Positions 41,199 through 50,870 are shown, counted from the first letter of the stretch. The stretch: DNA of 64,000 nucleotides from Mariniphaga sp964624645 (GCA_964624645.1 CAZVAD010000003.1:22386-86385); one strand, 5' to 3'. Made by a program: numbers and translations. The notes: a model not told the origin generated them from the letters alone.

Positions 41199-43160
41199 TC
41201 AATGCCCTTGCGAAACGCGGATCCACACGGCCATTTCGCCTTTTCCCCGGTGCGCCCAGGCGTAATAGGGGATTGCGGTGAAATTAACGGGATATGCTTC
41301 CCCTTTGTCAGGCCCCTCCCCCTTTTTAAGCACGGATGCTTCGCCGGTGATGGTGTTCAACCCGCCCAGTTTTCTTGTTCTGAATCCAAAAGAGAGTTTT
41401 TCATCCGGTTCGAGATAGACGCCCAAAATGTGGGGGTCTTCATAATCAGCCCATTCCGTGCAATAGACCAGCGGGCCGAGTTGCAATGCAATTTTTCCCC
41501 TGTCCTCTTCAATTTCCGGATGAGCCTTTATTTTTCGTATCTCATAAGGAAAATTAATATCCACCTTATCGCCTGTTTTCCATTTTTTGGAAAGAATGGC
41601 ATATCCGTTTTTTATTTCCGGTGTTACAACCTTTTCGTTGATTTTGAAAACGGGCAGGCTGGAAACTGGTTCCGCAAATTCATAAAGATCACACGGCACG
41701 GGTTTTTCGGAAGCCCAGCCCGGAATCCGGATCAGCAGATTGGCGCGGATTGGTTTTTCCGTTTCGGGCGTGATATAAATGTGTCCGTTCCAGGGCATAT
41801 TGCTGTCCTGGGTTAGTTTGAAAATACCTTTGGATGTTTCAAATGTTGCCGAACCCGGCACAAAAAGATTCACAAAAAAGTCTTTTCCCTTTTGGGCGTA
41901 GATATAATTGGGCATTGACGGGATGAATCTTGAAATGTTTGACGGACAGCAGGCGCACCCAAACCATTCGCTTCGTTCATGTTGGCCGCTTGACTGCAAA
42001 GGGTTGGGGTAGAAAAACCGGTCGCCTTCGAGCGAAACGCCGGAGAGTACATTATTGTATAACGAGCGTTCCAGAACATCAATATATTTGGCTTCTCCGG
42101 TCATCAGAAACATCCTGTGGTTCCAGAAAACATTGGCAATGGCAGCGCAGGTTTCGCAGTATGCCTTTTCGTTCGGCAATTCATAGGGCCCGCCAAAACC
42201 TTCGTGTCCGCCTTCAGCACCAATGCCGCCGGTGATGTACAATTTTTTGCAGGCAACATCTTTCCAGATTTTCATAATGGCATCAACATAGGCCTGATCG
42301 CCTGTGAGCGCGGCAACATCGGCCATTGCCGTCCACATATATGCTGCGCGCACCGAGTGGCCAACCGCTTCGGCCTGCTCCGTCACCGGAAGGTGCGACT
42401 GGTTGTATGATCTCTTTTCGCCGGTTCCTTTTCCGCGAATATCCAGAAAAAATTTGGCCAGTTCAAGGTATTCTCTTTTGCCGGTGATTCTGTACAGTTT
42501 CACCAGTCCGATTTCAATCTCCTGATGGCCGGGCCAGTTTTCGATTTTCCCGTATCCAAAATCATGGTAAACCAGATCGGCGCTTTTTATGGCAATGTCA
42601 AGGATTTTTCTTTTTCCTGTGGCCTGGTAATATGCCGCGGCGGCTTCATACAAATGGCCGATATTGTACAGTTCGTGGCTCAGGTCATCCACTTTCTCCC
42701 AACGCTTTGAGCCGATCCAAACGTGGCCGCTATCGCCCAAAATCGTGCGGTTTGTGAAAAGATATCCATCATCTTCCTGTGCTTCGCCGATGAGGTAGAT
42801 GAGTGAATCAATGGTTTCCTCCAGTTTTTCGTCCGGAAACATTTGCAGCGAATAGGCTGCGCCTTCAATGATTTTGAAAACATCGGAATCGTCAAACGGG
42901 TAGTCTGAGCAGAACCCGCCTTCCCGGATGCCGCCGGCCACTGCAAAATTTTCGATGCGTCCGGTTTCTTCGCTTTTTTGAAGCGCTATCGGAATGGTAA
43001 CCGTATGGTTTGTCCGAATTCGCCTGGCCCAGAATTCATCCTTCACTTTCACCTGCGTAAAGGGCACGGGTGAAACAGGATAATCCTTTTTCAATCCTTT
43101 TTCAGTGCATGAAAACAGGAATAAAATGAGTAAAATAATTAAGGCAGACCGTTGCATCAT
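41199..43160 (-). CDS. GH127-type glycosidase (beta-L-arabinofuranosidase family), lipoprotein
   Basis: A 653-residue protein with a lipobox (LFLFSCTE). It matches the GH127/DUF1680 family: VTIPIALQKSEETGRIENF, NWPGHQEIEIGLVKLYRITG, and the metal-cysteine site formed by AYCETCAAIANVFWNHRM and WFGCACCPSNISRFIPSM. In the characterised bifidobacterial enzyme a Glu and Cys in the first motif and the paired Cys in the second coordinate zinc, and one Cys is the nucleophile. All are present here. It removes beta-L-arabinofuranose or a related sugar outside the cytoplasm. A minus-strand TAAATTTG (43183-43190) is a likely -7 box. Confidence 0.9.
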   Translation of the reverse strand: MMQRSALIILLILFLFSCTEKGLKKDYPVSPVPFTQVKVKDEFWARRIRTNHTVTIPIALQKSEETGRIENFAVAGGIREGGFCSDYPFDDSDVFKIIEGAAYSLQMFPDEKLEETIDSLIYLIGEAQEDDGYLFTNRTILGDSGHVWIGSKRWEKVDDLSHELYNIGHLYEAAAAYYQATGKRKILDIAIKSADLVYHDFGYGKIENWPGHQEIEIGLVKLYRITGKREYLELAKFFLDIRGKGTGEKRSYNQSHLPVTEQAEAVGHSVRAAYMWTAMADVAALTGDQAYVDAIMKIWKDVACKKLYITGGIGAEGGHEGFGGPYELPNEKAYCETCAAIANVFWNHRMFLMTGEAKYIDVLERSLYNNVLSGVSLEGDRFFYPNPLQSSGQHERSEWFGCACCPSNISRFIPSMPNYIYAQKGKDFFVNLFVPGSATFETSKGIFKLTQDSNMPWNGHIYITPETEKPIRANLLIRIPGWASEKPVPCDLYEFAEPVSSLPVFKINEKVVTPEIKNGYAILSKKWKTGDKVDINFPYEIRKIKAHPEIEEDRGKIALQLGPLVYCTEWADYEDPHILGVYLEPDEKLSFGFRTRKLGGLNTITGEASVLKKGEGPDKGEAYPVNFTAIPYYAWAHRGKGEMAVWIRVSQGH

Positions 43161-43226
43161 TCTCAGGCTTCGATTTTTGTATCAAATTTAATGATTTAGA
43201 TTATGATTTAAAAGCCATTTTCAGGT

Positions 43227-43949
43227 TTATCTGTCAAAAAATTGCCTTGCAGCAATCAGTTCGTCGGGCTTACCAACATCAAGCCACCATTCCGATTCAT
43301 CAAAATAGCCCTTAATCAGGTGTTTTTCAGTCAGTTTAAGGTAAAAGTCAATAATGGAGAAAACATTTTCCGGAGGCATCAGATTGAAAATTCCGGGGTT
43401 TACAATATGGATTCCGCTGAATGCCATCTTTACGGCATTGTTTATTTCCCCGGGAACAGCAATTTTTTTCTCACCGGTTTTTTTATTCATCCAGCCAACC
43501 AGTTTTTTCTCCTTGCTGAACAGCAAATAGCGTGTTGTTTTTCTGTTTCTCACCACCACTGTTGCCAGTGCACCGGAACGTTGGTGATCTTGTACCACTT
43601 CAGAGAGGTTTAAATCCGAAAGAATATCCACATTGTAAATGAGTACGGGCTTATCGCCTGTGAGCAGCGGAGCTGCCTTTTTCAGTCCGCCGCCTGTGTT
43701 TAAAAGCCTGCCGGTTTCGTCGGATATTTTTACCGGAACTCCAAAATCGCTGGTGTTGATGAAATCGATGATTTTCCGGGAGAAGTGATGCACATTCACA
43801 ACAATTTCCGTTATCCCCTCATTTTTCAGTTTTTCAACAGCATGTTGCAGCAAAGGCTTCCCCCCGATTTCAACCAATGCCTTGGGTTTGTCAGAAGTTT
43901 CTTCCTTCAGGCGTGTTCCCAGTCCCGCTGCAAATATCATTGCTTTCAT
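43227..43949 (-). CDS. Sugar-1-phosphate nucleotidyltransferase (MurU-like)
   Basis: A 240-residue NTP_transferase-family enzyme: MKAMIFAAGLGTRLKEETSD with the nucleotide-binding loop, KPKALVEIGGKPLLQHAVEKL, and YNVDILSDLNL with a metal-binding Asp. It would couple NTP and a sugar-1-phosphate to an NDP-sugar. Size and closest resemblance are to MurU-type MurNAc-1-phosphate uridylyltransferases of cell-wall recycling, which normally sit beside an AmgK kinase, but no kinase gene is present here. Substrate uncertain. Confidence 0.85.
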   Translation of the reverse strand: MKAMIFAAGLGTRLKEETSDKPKALVEIGGKPLLQHAVEKLKNEGITEIVVNVHHFSRKIIDFINTSDFGVPVKISDETGRLLNTGGGLKKAAPLLTGDKPVLIYNVDILSDLNLSEVVQDHQRSGALATVVVRNRKTTRYLLFSKEKKLVGWMNKKTGEKKIAVPGEINNAVKMAFSGIHIVNPGIFNLMPPENVFSIIDFYLKLTEKHLIKGYFDESEWWLDVGKPDELIAARQFFDR

Positions 43950-44086
43950 TTTGCTGATATTGAAGTTATAATGACCTGATATTTTGTATCGAACAGTAAC
44001 ATTCAGAATTGGTGAACCATCATATTGCTTTTTGCAGGAATGGCTGAACCGGGATACTTTGGCAGGCTCAGTACAGGTTTACTTTA

Positions 44087-44530
44087 TTACCGTATCCTGT
44101 TCAGGCTTCGGATCAGCGCTTCATCTCTTCCGATGGCGCGGATAGCCAGGTAGTCAAGAATGACGGCAATTACAGGAAATGTCATTGGTACTTTGAAGGC
44201 AACATCCGCACCCGGGAAAGCGGCGTATAAAAAGTAAAAAATTACACCCAACAACCCTAACAAAAGGATAATGGTGAAGACCAATAGCCTGATCTGCAGG
44301 ATGCGCCGTTTATACAGGAAAACAGCGCCTAAATGAAGCAGGCTGATGAACCACGAAAACAGATAAAGCGGCAATCCGTTAAACAATGTCTGCTCGCCGC
44401 TGCTGATTCCCTTTGCATTAAAGATATACAGTTCCCCGTTGACAGCCAGCTCGGCAAAATTCAGTTTCAACAGCAATGCAGTCAGTATTGCAGCAAATAA
44501 AATATAAAGCGTCTGAATTCTTTGAATCAT
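44087..44530 (-). CDS. DUF4293 four-helix membrane protein
   Basis: About 147 residues starting MIQRIQTLYILFAAILTALL, the conserved opening of the Bacteroidota DUF4293 family, with four predicted helices and a short loop after helix 3. The function is unknown. The frame reaches a TTG at 44539; the ATG at 44530 fits the family N-terminus. Confidence 0.85.
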   Translation of the reverse strand: MIQRIQTLYILFAAILTALLLKLNFAELAVNGELYIFNAKGISSGEQTLFNGLPLYLFSWFISLLHLGAVFLYKRRILQIRLLVFTIILLLGLLGVIFYFLYAAFPGADVAFKVPMTFPVIAVILDYLAIRAIGRDEALIRSLNRIR

Positions 44531-44664
44531 AATTATCAATTTTTGACAAAATTAAAAAATTATGCTTCTGAAATGGTTTTAAGGCTTGGCAAACCGGTAA
44601 TTTTTATTGTCAGTCCCAGAAAAATTTTCTCCGTGAAAGGTATCGATACTTTTATCTAAAAAAT

Positions 44665-44880
44665 TCAGTGATTGTGATTATTTTGATCTCTTACCCATTC
44701 AACTTCCCGGGTAGTTTCATCTAAGGTTGGCTTAGTCGTTTCTTTTGAACGAAATTTTTGTAATAGTTTCGAAAAACGAATCTCAGAGGAATCCTGAATG
44801 GCAATTAAGTTTAATTCTTCTAAACTTTTTAGAAGTTTTTTGGCTTTTGGATTTAATATTTCTACTCTGATTGTATTCAT
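44665..44880 (-). CDS. Orphan antitoxin-like protein
   Basis: A 71-residue protein (MNTIRVEILNPKAKKLLKSL, then an acidic tail ending EVEWVRDQNNHNH) of the kind usually annotated as a DUF2683-type antitoxin: N-terminal beta-strand, helix, and a C-terminal segment that would wrap a toxin. No PIN- or RelE-type partner is adjacent. It lies just downstream of the helicase-nuclease gene on the same strand, separated by 63 bases. AT-rich composition. Confidence 0.6.
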   Translation of the reverse strand: MNTIRVEILNPKAKKLLKSLEELNLIAIQDSSEIRFSKLLQKFRSKETTKPTLDETTREVEWVRDQNNHNH

Positions 44881-44943
44881 AGTCCAAATTTACAAAAAAT
44901 ATTACTTGCTTTTATTTTTTAGCAAAATTTGTTTAAATTATTT

Positions 44944-47900
44944 TCAGCTCACAACCTGCTCCAGTTCGTCCATGTTCAGGTACCAGATATAGCCTTCCAC
45001 TTTGTCAAACCCACACGCGCTGAGGGTTTCACAATATTCCCTGATTTGTTTTTGGTATTTGTCATCTTTTTTTTCTCCCCATTTGTAATCCACCACAACA
45101 GCATGTTTGCCTGAATGCATTACCCTGTCAGGGCGAATGACCCTGGCTTTGGAAATCAGGCTGCGCTCGTTCATAACCCGCATATCTCCTTTAAACCAAT
45201 ATTCAATCACCGGATTTTCCATTGCTTTTTCCAGTTTTTTCAGAATCAGGGTATGTTCTGTCTCCGTGATTTTTCCTTCATTGAGCGCCCTGTCGCAGGA
45301 GGGAATCAGATCACCGGCTGTTTTCACATTGGCCAGAATTTCATGAATGAGCTTCCCGGTGTTTTTCACGGAGCGGTTCTGCCCTGTTTTCGTCAGAAAA
45401 TCCTCGCTGTTGATGCGCAGTTTGATTTTTTCGTCCGGAGCATCAAAATGATATTTGTCCATCCGGATGGTGCCGGAAGAATCTTCCCCAGAGCTGAACC
45501 GGGGCATCTCGCCAAAAGTGAAAATTTCTGCATCATTTTCTTCCTGAATATGCAGGGTATTGGGTGGAATAATATCGTGCAGTGCATGGTGTAACAATGC
45601 GTTAACGGTTGAAAAACTCTTGCTGTTTTCTTCTTTTTTTATTCCGTTCACAAACAGCGCCGATTTTGCACGGGTGAAAGCCACATAAACAAGATTGAGC
45701 GTATCAATGTAACTGTTCAGTTTTTCTTCAAAATAATCATCTCTGAAAATGGTCTCTTTGACATCCGAGAGCGCTTCAACGGGAAGGAGAGGAAGCCGGT
45801 TCATGGGCTTTTCATCGGTGCTGCACCACAGCAACGGTTGCTGATTGCCTCCCCAGGATACATTCCAGTTGAAAAAAGGAAGAAGTACCGCTTCAAACTC
45901 CAGCCCTTTGGCTTTGTGTATGGTGATAAGCCGCACAGAATCAATGTCCTCGTTTGCGCTGACCGAAGTCCTGAATCCTTTTTCGTTCCACCAGTGCAGC
46001 ATGTTGGAAAGGTCGTTGGAGAGCGAGATTTTCAGACTGGCTGTGGTGTCAACCAAAGTCTGCAGAAACGGCAATTCTGTTTCAAGTTCCAGCAGGTTGA
46101 AGGTTGCACAGATTTCCATCACGATTTCATCAAGCGATGACAACAGCACTTTTTGCCGGATTTGCTCTATTTTCTCACCAAGTTCCGCATCAAAATCCGT
46201 TTCGTTGAAACGGTTTATTTCCTGAATGTTATCGCTTAACTTTTTTGAATCCCAAACAGTCTTGTCCGCTTTCTCCAGAGCCGGTTTGAGCCAGGAATTC
46301 CAAAGGTGCAACAGTGCCGTTTTTGAAATGATATTTTCTGAATCAATCAGTATTTCCACAACACGCATCACCAGGTTAACCCCTTGCGAGGCGTAGAGAA
46401 ACAGGGATTCGCCGGAAAGGACTGTCAGGTTGTAGCCTGCATTTTCTTCTTTTTTGGAAGCTTCAAGAAACGCCCCGACTATTGCGGCGCCTTCACTGTT
46501 TTTTCGGATTAGGATCGCCGTGTCGGAAGCTTTCAGCCCGTTGTCCTGCAACATTTTCACCTGTTCAATGAGCAGATTCAGGGAATTTTCTTCAAAATCT
46601 TCCTTCGGGAGAAAATGAACCCGGGCAAATCCGCCCGGTTTTGCAGAAGGATTACCGGGTTCCTGAAGGTAATCCTGATAGACTGCCCGGAACCTTTGCA
46701 GATAATGCTCCTCTTCAAGTTCTCGAATCAGGTTATTTTCAAATGATTGTATGACAGCGCCGATAACTTTATTGTTAAAATCAATTATTTTTCTACGGCT
46801 TCGCCAGTTTTTTCCGAGGGTGATTTCTTTTGGCGGAAACTGGGGAAAGTCCTTCTGCACCTGTGAAGCCAAAATGTTCCAGTCGCTGTTGCGCCACCGG
46901 TAAATTGCCTGCTTCACATCGCCTACCAGAAGCGTCGGATATCCTTCCGAAAGCGCATTAAGCACCAGGGGTTTGAAGTTTTGCCACTGCAGGGAGGAGG
47001 TGTCCTGAAATTCATCCAACATGTAATAGTTGTAACGGACGCCGATTTTTTCATAAACAAACGGCGACTCGCTGTTCCCGATGATTTTGCTCAGCAGCAG
47101 ATTGGAATCTGCCAGTTGCAGCATCTCCTTATCTTTCAGGTGCAGCCTGATTTCTTCCTTCAGGTCAGTTAAAATGCCAAGGATGCGGATATGCTTCAAA
47201 ACGGCGGCAACGGAGAAGTACTTTATGAGTAGGCCCAGAATATCCTGTAAGTTGGATTGCAGGTGGTTTTCGACCAGGTTTAGAATGGCTTTTTGCTGTT
47301 TGTGTGATTTGGAAACCCAGACTTCCGCAGATTGGGCGGCGTTTGATGCCCGGTTTGTAGCGGCTCTGATTTCCCCGTTAGCCAGTTTTTCCAGATAACC
47401 GGCCACTCCGGTTGATTTATAGGAAAAGTCATCCACAGAATAACCGTTTTGGCGAATCACTTCCATGCAATCGCCTGCTTTTTTTTGTATGGCGCCTGTC
47501 AGCCAGGATTTAGACTTCATCAACTCCTGAACAAATGTTTCCAGGTTTTTGCGGTTATAGGGATTTACTTCTGGATCGCCTTCCGGGAAAAACATCTGAA
47601 ACTTTTCTTTAAAAAGCTCTTTGCCAAGCTGTTGGATGTTCTCCTCGATTCTCATGCTGTTGCCATCCCTGATTTTTTCTTCGCTGAATTTTACCAGCCA
47701 GTCGCGGAGTTTTTTGTCCTCGCTGATTTTCTCCAGAAGCCGGTCCACGGCTTCGGTCAGAACCATTTCCGAGTCGAGTTCAAGCATGAAGTTTGGTGAA
47801 ATCCCCATTTCACGGTTGAAAGCCTTGATTACCCGCTGGGTGAATGCATCGATGGTGCTGATTGAAAACCGGTGGTAATCGTGCAGAATGTTTTTCAGCG

Positions 47901-48165
47901 CCAGCCTCGCCTTTTCCCTGATTTGCTGTTCGTTGAAAGGAGTTGATGCGGTCAGAATTTCAGGATATGCCGAATCTTTCCCGGTTGCCAGCAGATAAAG
48001 CTGCTCCAGAATACGGCTTTTCATTTCGTTGGTTGCCTTGTTGGTAAATGTCACTGCCAGAATATTTCTGTAACTGAGCGGATTCTCCATGAGCAGTTTC
48101 AGATATTCTGCAACAAGTTGAAAAGTTTTTCCGGAGCCGGCAGATGCTTTATAGACTGTTAACAT
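44944..48165 (-). CDS. UvrD-family helicase with C-terminal nuclease (AddA/RecB type)
   Basis: A 1073-residue UvrD-family protein. Walker A is at the N-terminus (KASAGSGKT, Lys13). Further helicase motifs: VTFTNKATNEMKSRI, YMLDEFQDTSSLQWQNF (Walker B), LLVGDVKQAIYRWRNSD, ITIHKAKGLEFEAVLLPFF and LVYVAFTRAK. The C-terminal region contains VVVDYKWGEKKDDKYQKQIR, the catalytic DYKxGxK of a PD-(D/E)XK nuclease. It would process DNA double-strand ends before recombination. The usual AddB/RecC-like partner is not beside it, so it may be encoded outside the window. Confidence 0.92.
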   Translation of the reverse strand: MLTVYKASAGSGKTFQLVAEYLKLLMENPLSYRNILAVTFTNKATNEMKSRILEQLYLLATGKDSAYPEILTASTPFNEQQIREKARLALKNILHDYHRFSISTIDAFTQRVIKAFNREMGISPNFMLELDSEMVLTEAVDRLLEKISEDKKLRDWLVKFSEEKIRDGNSMRIEENIQQLGKELFKEKFQMFFPEGDPEVNPYNRKNLETFVQELMKSKSWLTGAIQKKAGDCMEVIRQNGYSVDDFSYKSTGVAGYLEKLANGEIRAATNRASNAAQSAEVWVSKSHKQQKAILNLVENHLQSNLQDILGLLIKYFSVAAVLKHIRILGILTDLKEEIRLHLKDKEMLQLADSNLLLSKIIGNSESPFVYEKIGVRYNYYMLDEFQDTSSLQWQNFKPLVLNALSEGYPTLLVGDVKQAIYRWRNSDWNILASQVQKDFPQFPPKEITLGKNWRSRRKIIDFNNKVIGAVIQSFENNLIRELEEEHYLQRFRAVYQDYLQEPGNPSAKPGGFARVHFLPKEDFEENSLNLLIEQVKMLQDNGLKASDTAILIRKNSEGAAIVGAFLEASKKEENAGYNLTVLSGESLFLYASQGVNLVMRVVEILIDSENIISKTALLHLWNSWLKPALEKADKTVWDSKKLSDNIQEINRFNETDFDAELGEKIEQIRQKVLLSSLDEIVMEICATFNLLELETELPFLQTLVDTTASLKISLSNDLSNMLHWWNEKGFRTSVSANEDIDSVRLITIHKAKGLEFEAVLLPFFNWNVSWGGNQQPLLWCSTDEKPMNRLPLLPVEALSDVKETIFRDDYFEEKLNSYIDTLNLVYVAFTRAKSALFVNGIKKEENSKSFSTVNALLHHALHDIIPPNTLHIQEENDAEIFTFGEMPRFSSGEDSSGTIRMDKYHFDAPDEKIKLRINSEDFLTKTGQNRSVKNTGKLIHEILANVKTAGDLIPSCDRALNEGKITETEHTLILKKLEKAMENPVIEYWFKGDMRVMNERSLISKARVIRPDRVMHSGKHAVVVDYKWGEKKDDKYQKQIREYCETLSACGFDKVEGYIWYLNMDELEQVVS

Positions 48166-48192
48166 GCGGATTGGTGCGTTTGAATTTTCAGA

Positions 48193-48729
48193 TTACGGGT
48201 ATCCGGGCCCCTGGATAACATTTACCCGGGTTTCAATTTTGAAATTTTTGGATACGTTGTATTTCATAAACAGGGTGGAACCGCGGACATCATAACTGTT
48301 TAATCCCTGATTCGGGAACGGCGCCGTAAAAGCCGAACGTCCCTGAAAACTGTATCCGCCGAGCATAAACCGTTCGTTCAGCCGGTATTCCGAGCCGCTT
48401 AAAACATTTGAATGAAGCAAAAACGGATGAAATCCGGCTCCGGTCAGACTGAAATTCGGGTACCCGGCCAGCCGGAAATCCGCCGGTCTTTCATAAAGAT
48501 TAAAATTTCTGAATTTTAATGCTTCGTTGCCAAAATCCAGCCGGGTCATTGGAAAAGGCTGCCACAGGTCGCCTGACGGGAGCGCCCCTGTCAAAAGCTG
48601 ATTGTACAGAATCATGCGTTCGGCGGCAATCATTGATGAATCCTGTTCAGGCATCACCGGCATCAGCTTTTCCTGAGCCATAGCTGCCAGTGATAAAAAA
48701 ATCCCTGTGATAAATAAAATCTTTTTCAA
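48193..48729 (-). CDS. Small exported beta-rich protein, probably outer membrane
   Basis: About 178 residues with a signal peptide (KKILFITGIFLSLAAMAQ) and alternating aromatic/hydrophobic strands in the second half (YRLNERFMLGGYSFQGRSAF and LFMKYNVSKNFKIETRVNVI), as in outer membrane beta proteins. The family is not recognised. No ATG fits the signal peptide. A TTG at 48729 is preceded by AGGAG (48743-48739, 9 bases away), so TTG is chosen as start. It lies 27 bases upstream of the helicase-nuclease gene on the same strand. Confidence 0.65.
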   Translation of the reverse strand: MKKILFITGIFLSLAAMAQEKLMPVMPEQDSSMIAAERMILYNQLLTGALPSGDLWQPFPMTRLDFGNEALKFRNFNLYERPADFRLAGYPNFSLTGAGFHPFLLHSNVLSGSEYRLNERFMLGGYSFQGRSAFTAPFPNQGLNSYDVRGSTLFMKYNVSKNFKIETRVNVIQGPGYP

Positions 48730-48738
48730 AACAAATCG

Positions 48739-48743
48739 CTCCT
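48739..48743 (-). promoter_or_regulatory. Ribosome binding site deciding a TTG start
   Basis: AGGAG on the minus strand, 9 bases before TTG at 48729. Clear Shine-Dalgarno sites are rare in this window, which makes the TTG start credible. Confidence 0.5.
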
Positions 48744-48791
48744 GTTCATATGCTCTCAAAAATAACAATAATCGGGGAATGGAAGCTCTTT

Positions 48792-50228
48792 TCAGATGGA
48801 TTCATGCAATTGTGCAGCATGTTTCCGGAGTAGTTTCCACATTTTTTCGAGATGCTTTTCCTCCGTATGTGTTTGCCCGATGCTCATGCGGAGCACAACC
48901 TGTCCGTTCAGTTTTGTGTGTGTGAAAAATGCTTCCCCCGATTCGTTTATTGCATTCATCAGCTTCATGTTCAGGTCATCATCGCCTTTAAGCCTGAAAC
49001 AGACCAGATTGAACGGCGGCTCCAGAATCAGCTCAAACGCCTCCGAATCTTTCACCCAACCGGCAAACAGCTGTGCCATCCTGACGTGATTTCTGATGTG
49101 ATACTGCAGGCCCTCCACGCCATAGTGCCGGATAACAAACCAGAGTTTCAGCGAACGGAACCTTCTGCCAAGCTGGATATGCCAGTCGCGGTAGTCGAAA
49201 ACCTCGCCGGATTCGGTGGCTTTATTGCGCAGGTATTCGGGCATGATGGAGAATGTTTCAATGAGCTCCCTGCGGTTTGCAACCCAGAAAACATCGCAAT
49301 CAAAATTAGTGAACATCCATTTGTGCGGATTGAAAGAATAGCTGTCGGCGAGTTCCACACCGTCATTCCATTGCCTGAATTCGGGGCAGAGCATGGCTGT
49401 TCCTGCCATGGCAGCATCAATGTGCAGCCAGCAGTTTTCCTTCCGGCAGATTTCTCCGATTTCCCGGACTGGATCAATGGCAGTTGAGGAGGTCGTACCG
49501 ATGGTTGCGCAAACAAAAAAGGGCTGTAATCCTTTGGCTTTGTCCTCCTGAATCTGTTTTTCAAGTAGTTCGGGACGCATGGCAAACTGCCGGTCTGTTT
49601 CAATTGTCCGTAGATTTTCACTGCCAATGCCCGCAATTTTTATCGCTTTTTCAAGCGATGAGTGGGTTTGTGAAGAGACATAGGCAACCAGTTTTTGCCT
49701 GACGCCCGTTTTGTTTGATTCAAATTTTGTGGCACGTTCACGGGCGGCAATGACCGCAGTCAGCGCCGATGTGGATGCTGTATCCTGAATGACGCCGCCG
49801 CCTGTGGAAGTTGATTTGAACTTTTCGGGAATACCCAGCATATCTGCCATCCAGTCGAGCATCCGGGTTTCAAGCTCCGTTGCGGCAGGACTGGTTGCCC
49901 AGATCATTCCCTGAACTCCCAGACCGGAAGAAATGAGGTCGCCCAAAATGGAGGGAAAAGAGGTGTTGCTGGGAAAATATCCGAAAAACGAGGGCGACTG
50001 CCAGTGGGTGATTCCCGGCATGATCAGCTCATCCAGATCGTTCATCACCGATTCCGTTGATCCCCCGCTTTGCGGCGCATTCAGCGGAAGTTTTGACTTT
50101 ATCTCACCGGGTTTAACCTGCGAAAGCACCGGATATTTTTCGATGTTTTCATAATAATCCGCAATCCAGTCAATCACTTTCTTTCCTTCTTCCCGGAACC
50201 GGGAAGGAGACATGTGGTAGTTTTTCAT
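48792..50228 (-). CDS. Pyridoxal-phosphate aromatic L-amino acid decarboxylase
   Basis: A 478-residue group II PLP decarboxylase similar to animal and plant aromatic amino acid decarboxylases. The PLP lysine is in SYSFNPHKWMFTNFDCDVFW; WLHIDAAMAGTAM holds the Asp that contacts the PLP ring, and the substrate-pocket motif HWQSPSFFGYFPSNTSFPSI is present. It converts tryptophan, tyrosine, DOPA or a related amino acid to the amine and CO2. Specificity cannot be read. The context (acylphosphatase and a small membrane protein upstream on the same strand) gives no pathway. Confidence 0.92.
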   Translation of the reverse strand: MKNYHMSPSRFREEGKKVIDWIADYYENIEKYPVLSQVKPGEIKSKLPLNAPQSGGSTESVMNDLDELIMPGITHWQSPSFFGYFPSNTSFPSILGDLISSGLGVQGMIWATSPAATELETRMLDWMADMLGIPEKFKSTSTGGGVIQDTASTSALTAVIAARERATKFESNKTGVRQKLVAYVSSQTHSSLEKAIKIAGIGSENLRTIETDRQFAMRPELLEKQIQEDKAKGLQPFFVCATIGTTSSTAIDPVREIGEICRKENCWLHIDAAMAGTAMLCPEFRQWNDGVELADSYSFNPHKWMFTNFDCDVFWVANRRELIETFSIMPEYLRNKATESGEVFDYRDWHIQLGRRFRSLKLWFVIRHYGVEGLQYHIRNHVRMAQLFAGWVKDSEAFELILEPPFNLVCFRLKGDDDLNMKLMNAINESGEAFFTHTKLNGQVVLRMSIGQTHTEEKHLEKMWKLLRKHAAQLHESI

Positions 50229-50239
50229 TCTTTTAAAAA

Positions 50240-50512
50240 TTAATATTTTATTCTGAAATGGCTAAAGTCATCCAGCGTGATTAAGCGGACAACATTTACG
50301 GTGGCAACCCGTGAAAGCGAGGGGCCTGTTTTTATTTTTTTCAGGAATTGTTCCATATTTTCCATACTTCCCTGAGCCATTACGAGTACCCCGCCATCCC
50401 GGGTGTTTTTCACCCAGCCTCTGATGTCAAAAATTGCAGCATTTCTTTCAACAAAAAACCGGAATCCGACTCCCTGAACCCTGCCGGTGATTTTAATTTC
50501 GTTCTGAATCAT
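50240..50512 (-). CDS. acyP: Acylphosphatase
   Basis: A 90-residue acylphosphatase that hydrolyses carboxyl-phosphate bonds. The catalytic Arg lies in GRVQGVGFRFFVERNA and the catalytic Asn in GWVKNTRDGGVLVMAQG. A TTG at 50524 is possible, but the ATG at 50512 is preferred. The start overlaps the end of the upstream membrane protein gene by about 20 bases. Confidence 0.93.
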   Translation of the reverse strand: MIQNEIKITGRVQGVGFRFFVERNAAIFDIRGWVKNTRDGGVLVMAQGSMENMEQFLKKIKTGPSLSRVATVNVVRLITLDDFSHFRIKY

Positions 50513-50870
50513 TTTTCTTTTCAAATTGGGTGATAATTTCTGTCTGCGTCAAAGCCCAGACAGAGTAAACGCCAAGCGCCGTTCCAAACGGAAAATTCAA
50601 TAACGCCATGACAGAAATCACAAGGGCAAGGATGCGCGCCCACTCCTTTCTTTTGAACAGGCCGATTCCGGCGATTATGCCCGGAAGGCCAATAACAGTC
50701 AGAAAAATCAAAATGATTTTTCCAATCAGGGGCAGGATAAATTGCACTTCATTGTCGTCCACAAATCTTCCGGCAAAATAGAGAATGAAGAACAGAAAAA
50801 TGGCGATGAAAATACATAGCGCACCCAATCCAATGTGGAGAGCAGCTACAATATTGGTGTGTTTTTGCAT
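50493..50870 (-). CDS. Four-helix membrane protein of unknown function
   Basis: A 125-residue protein with four hydrophobic segments (AALHIGLGALCIFIAIFLFF, ILPLIGKIILIFLTVIGLPG, the stretch to GIGLFKRKEW, and ARILALVISVMALLNFPFG). It ends in a polar tail. It resembles small DUF4064-like or two-repeat membrane proteins but is not firmly assigned. It overlaps acyP, suggesting co-translation. Confidence 0.7.
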   Translation of the reverse strand: MQKHTNIVAALHIGLGALCIFIAIFLFFILYFAGRFVDDNEVQFILPLIGKIILIFLTVIGLPGIIAGIGLFKRKEWARILALVISVMALLNFPFGTALGVYSVWALTQTEIITQFEKKNDSERN

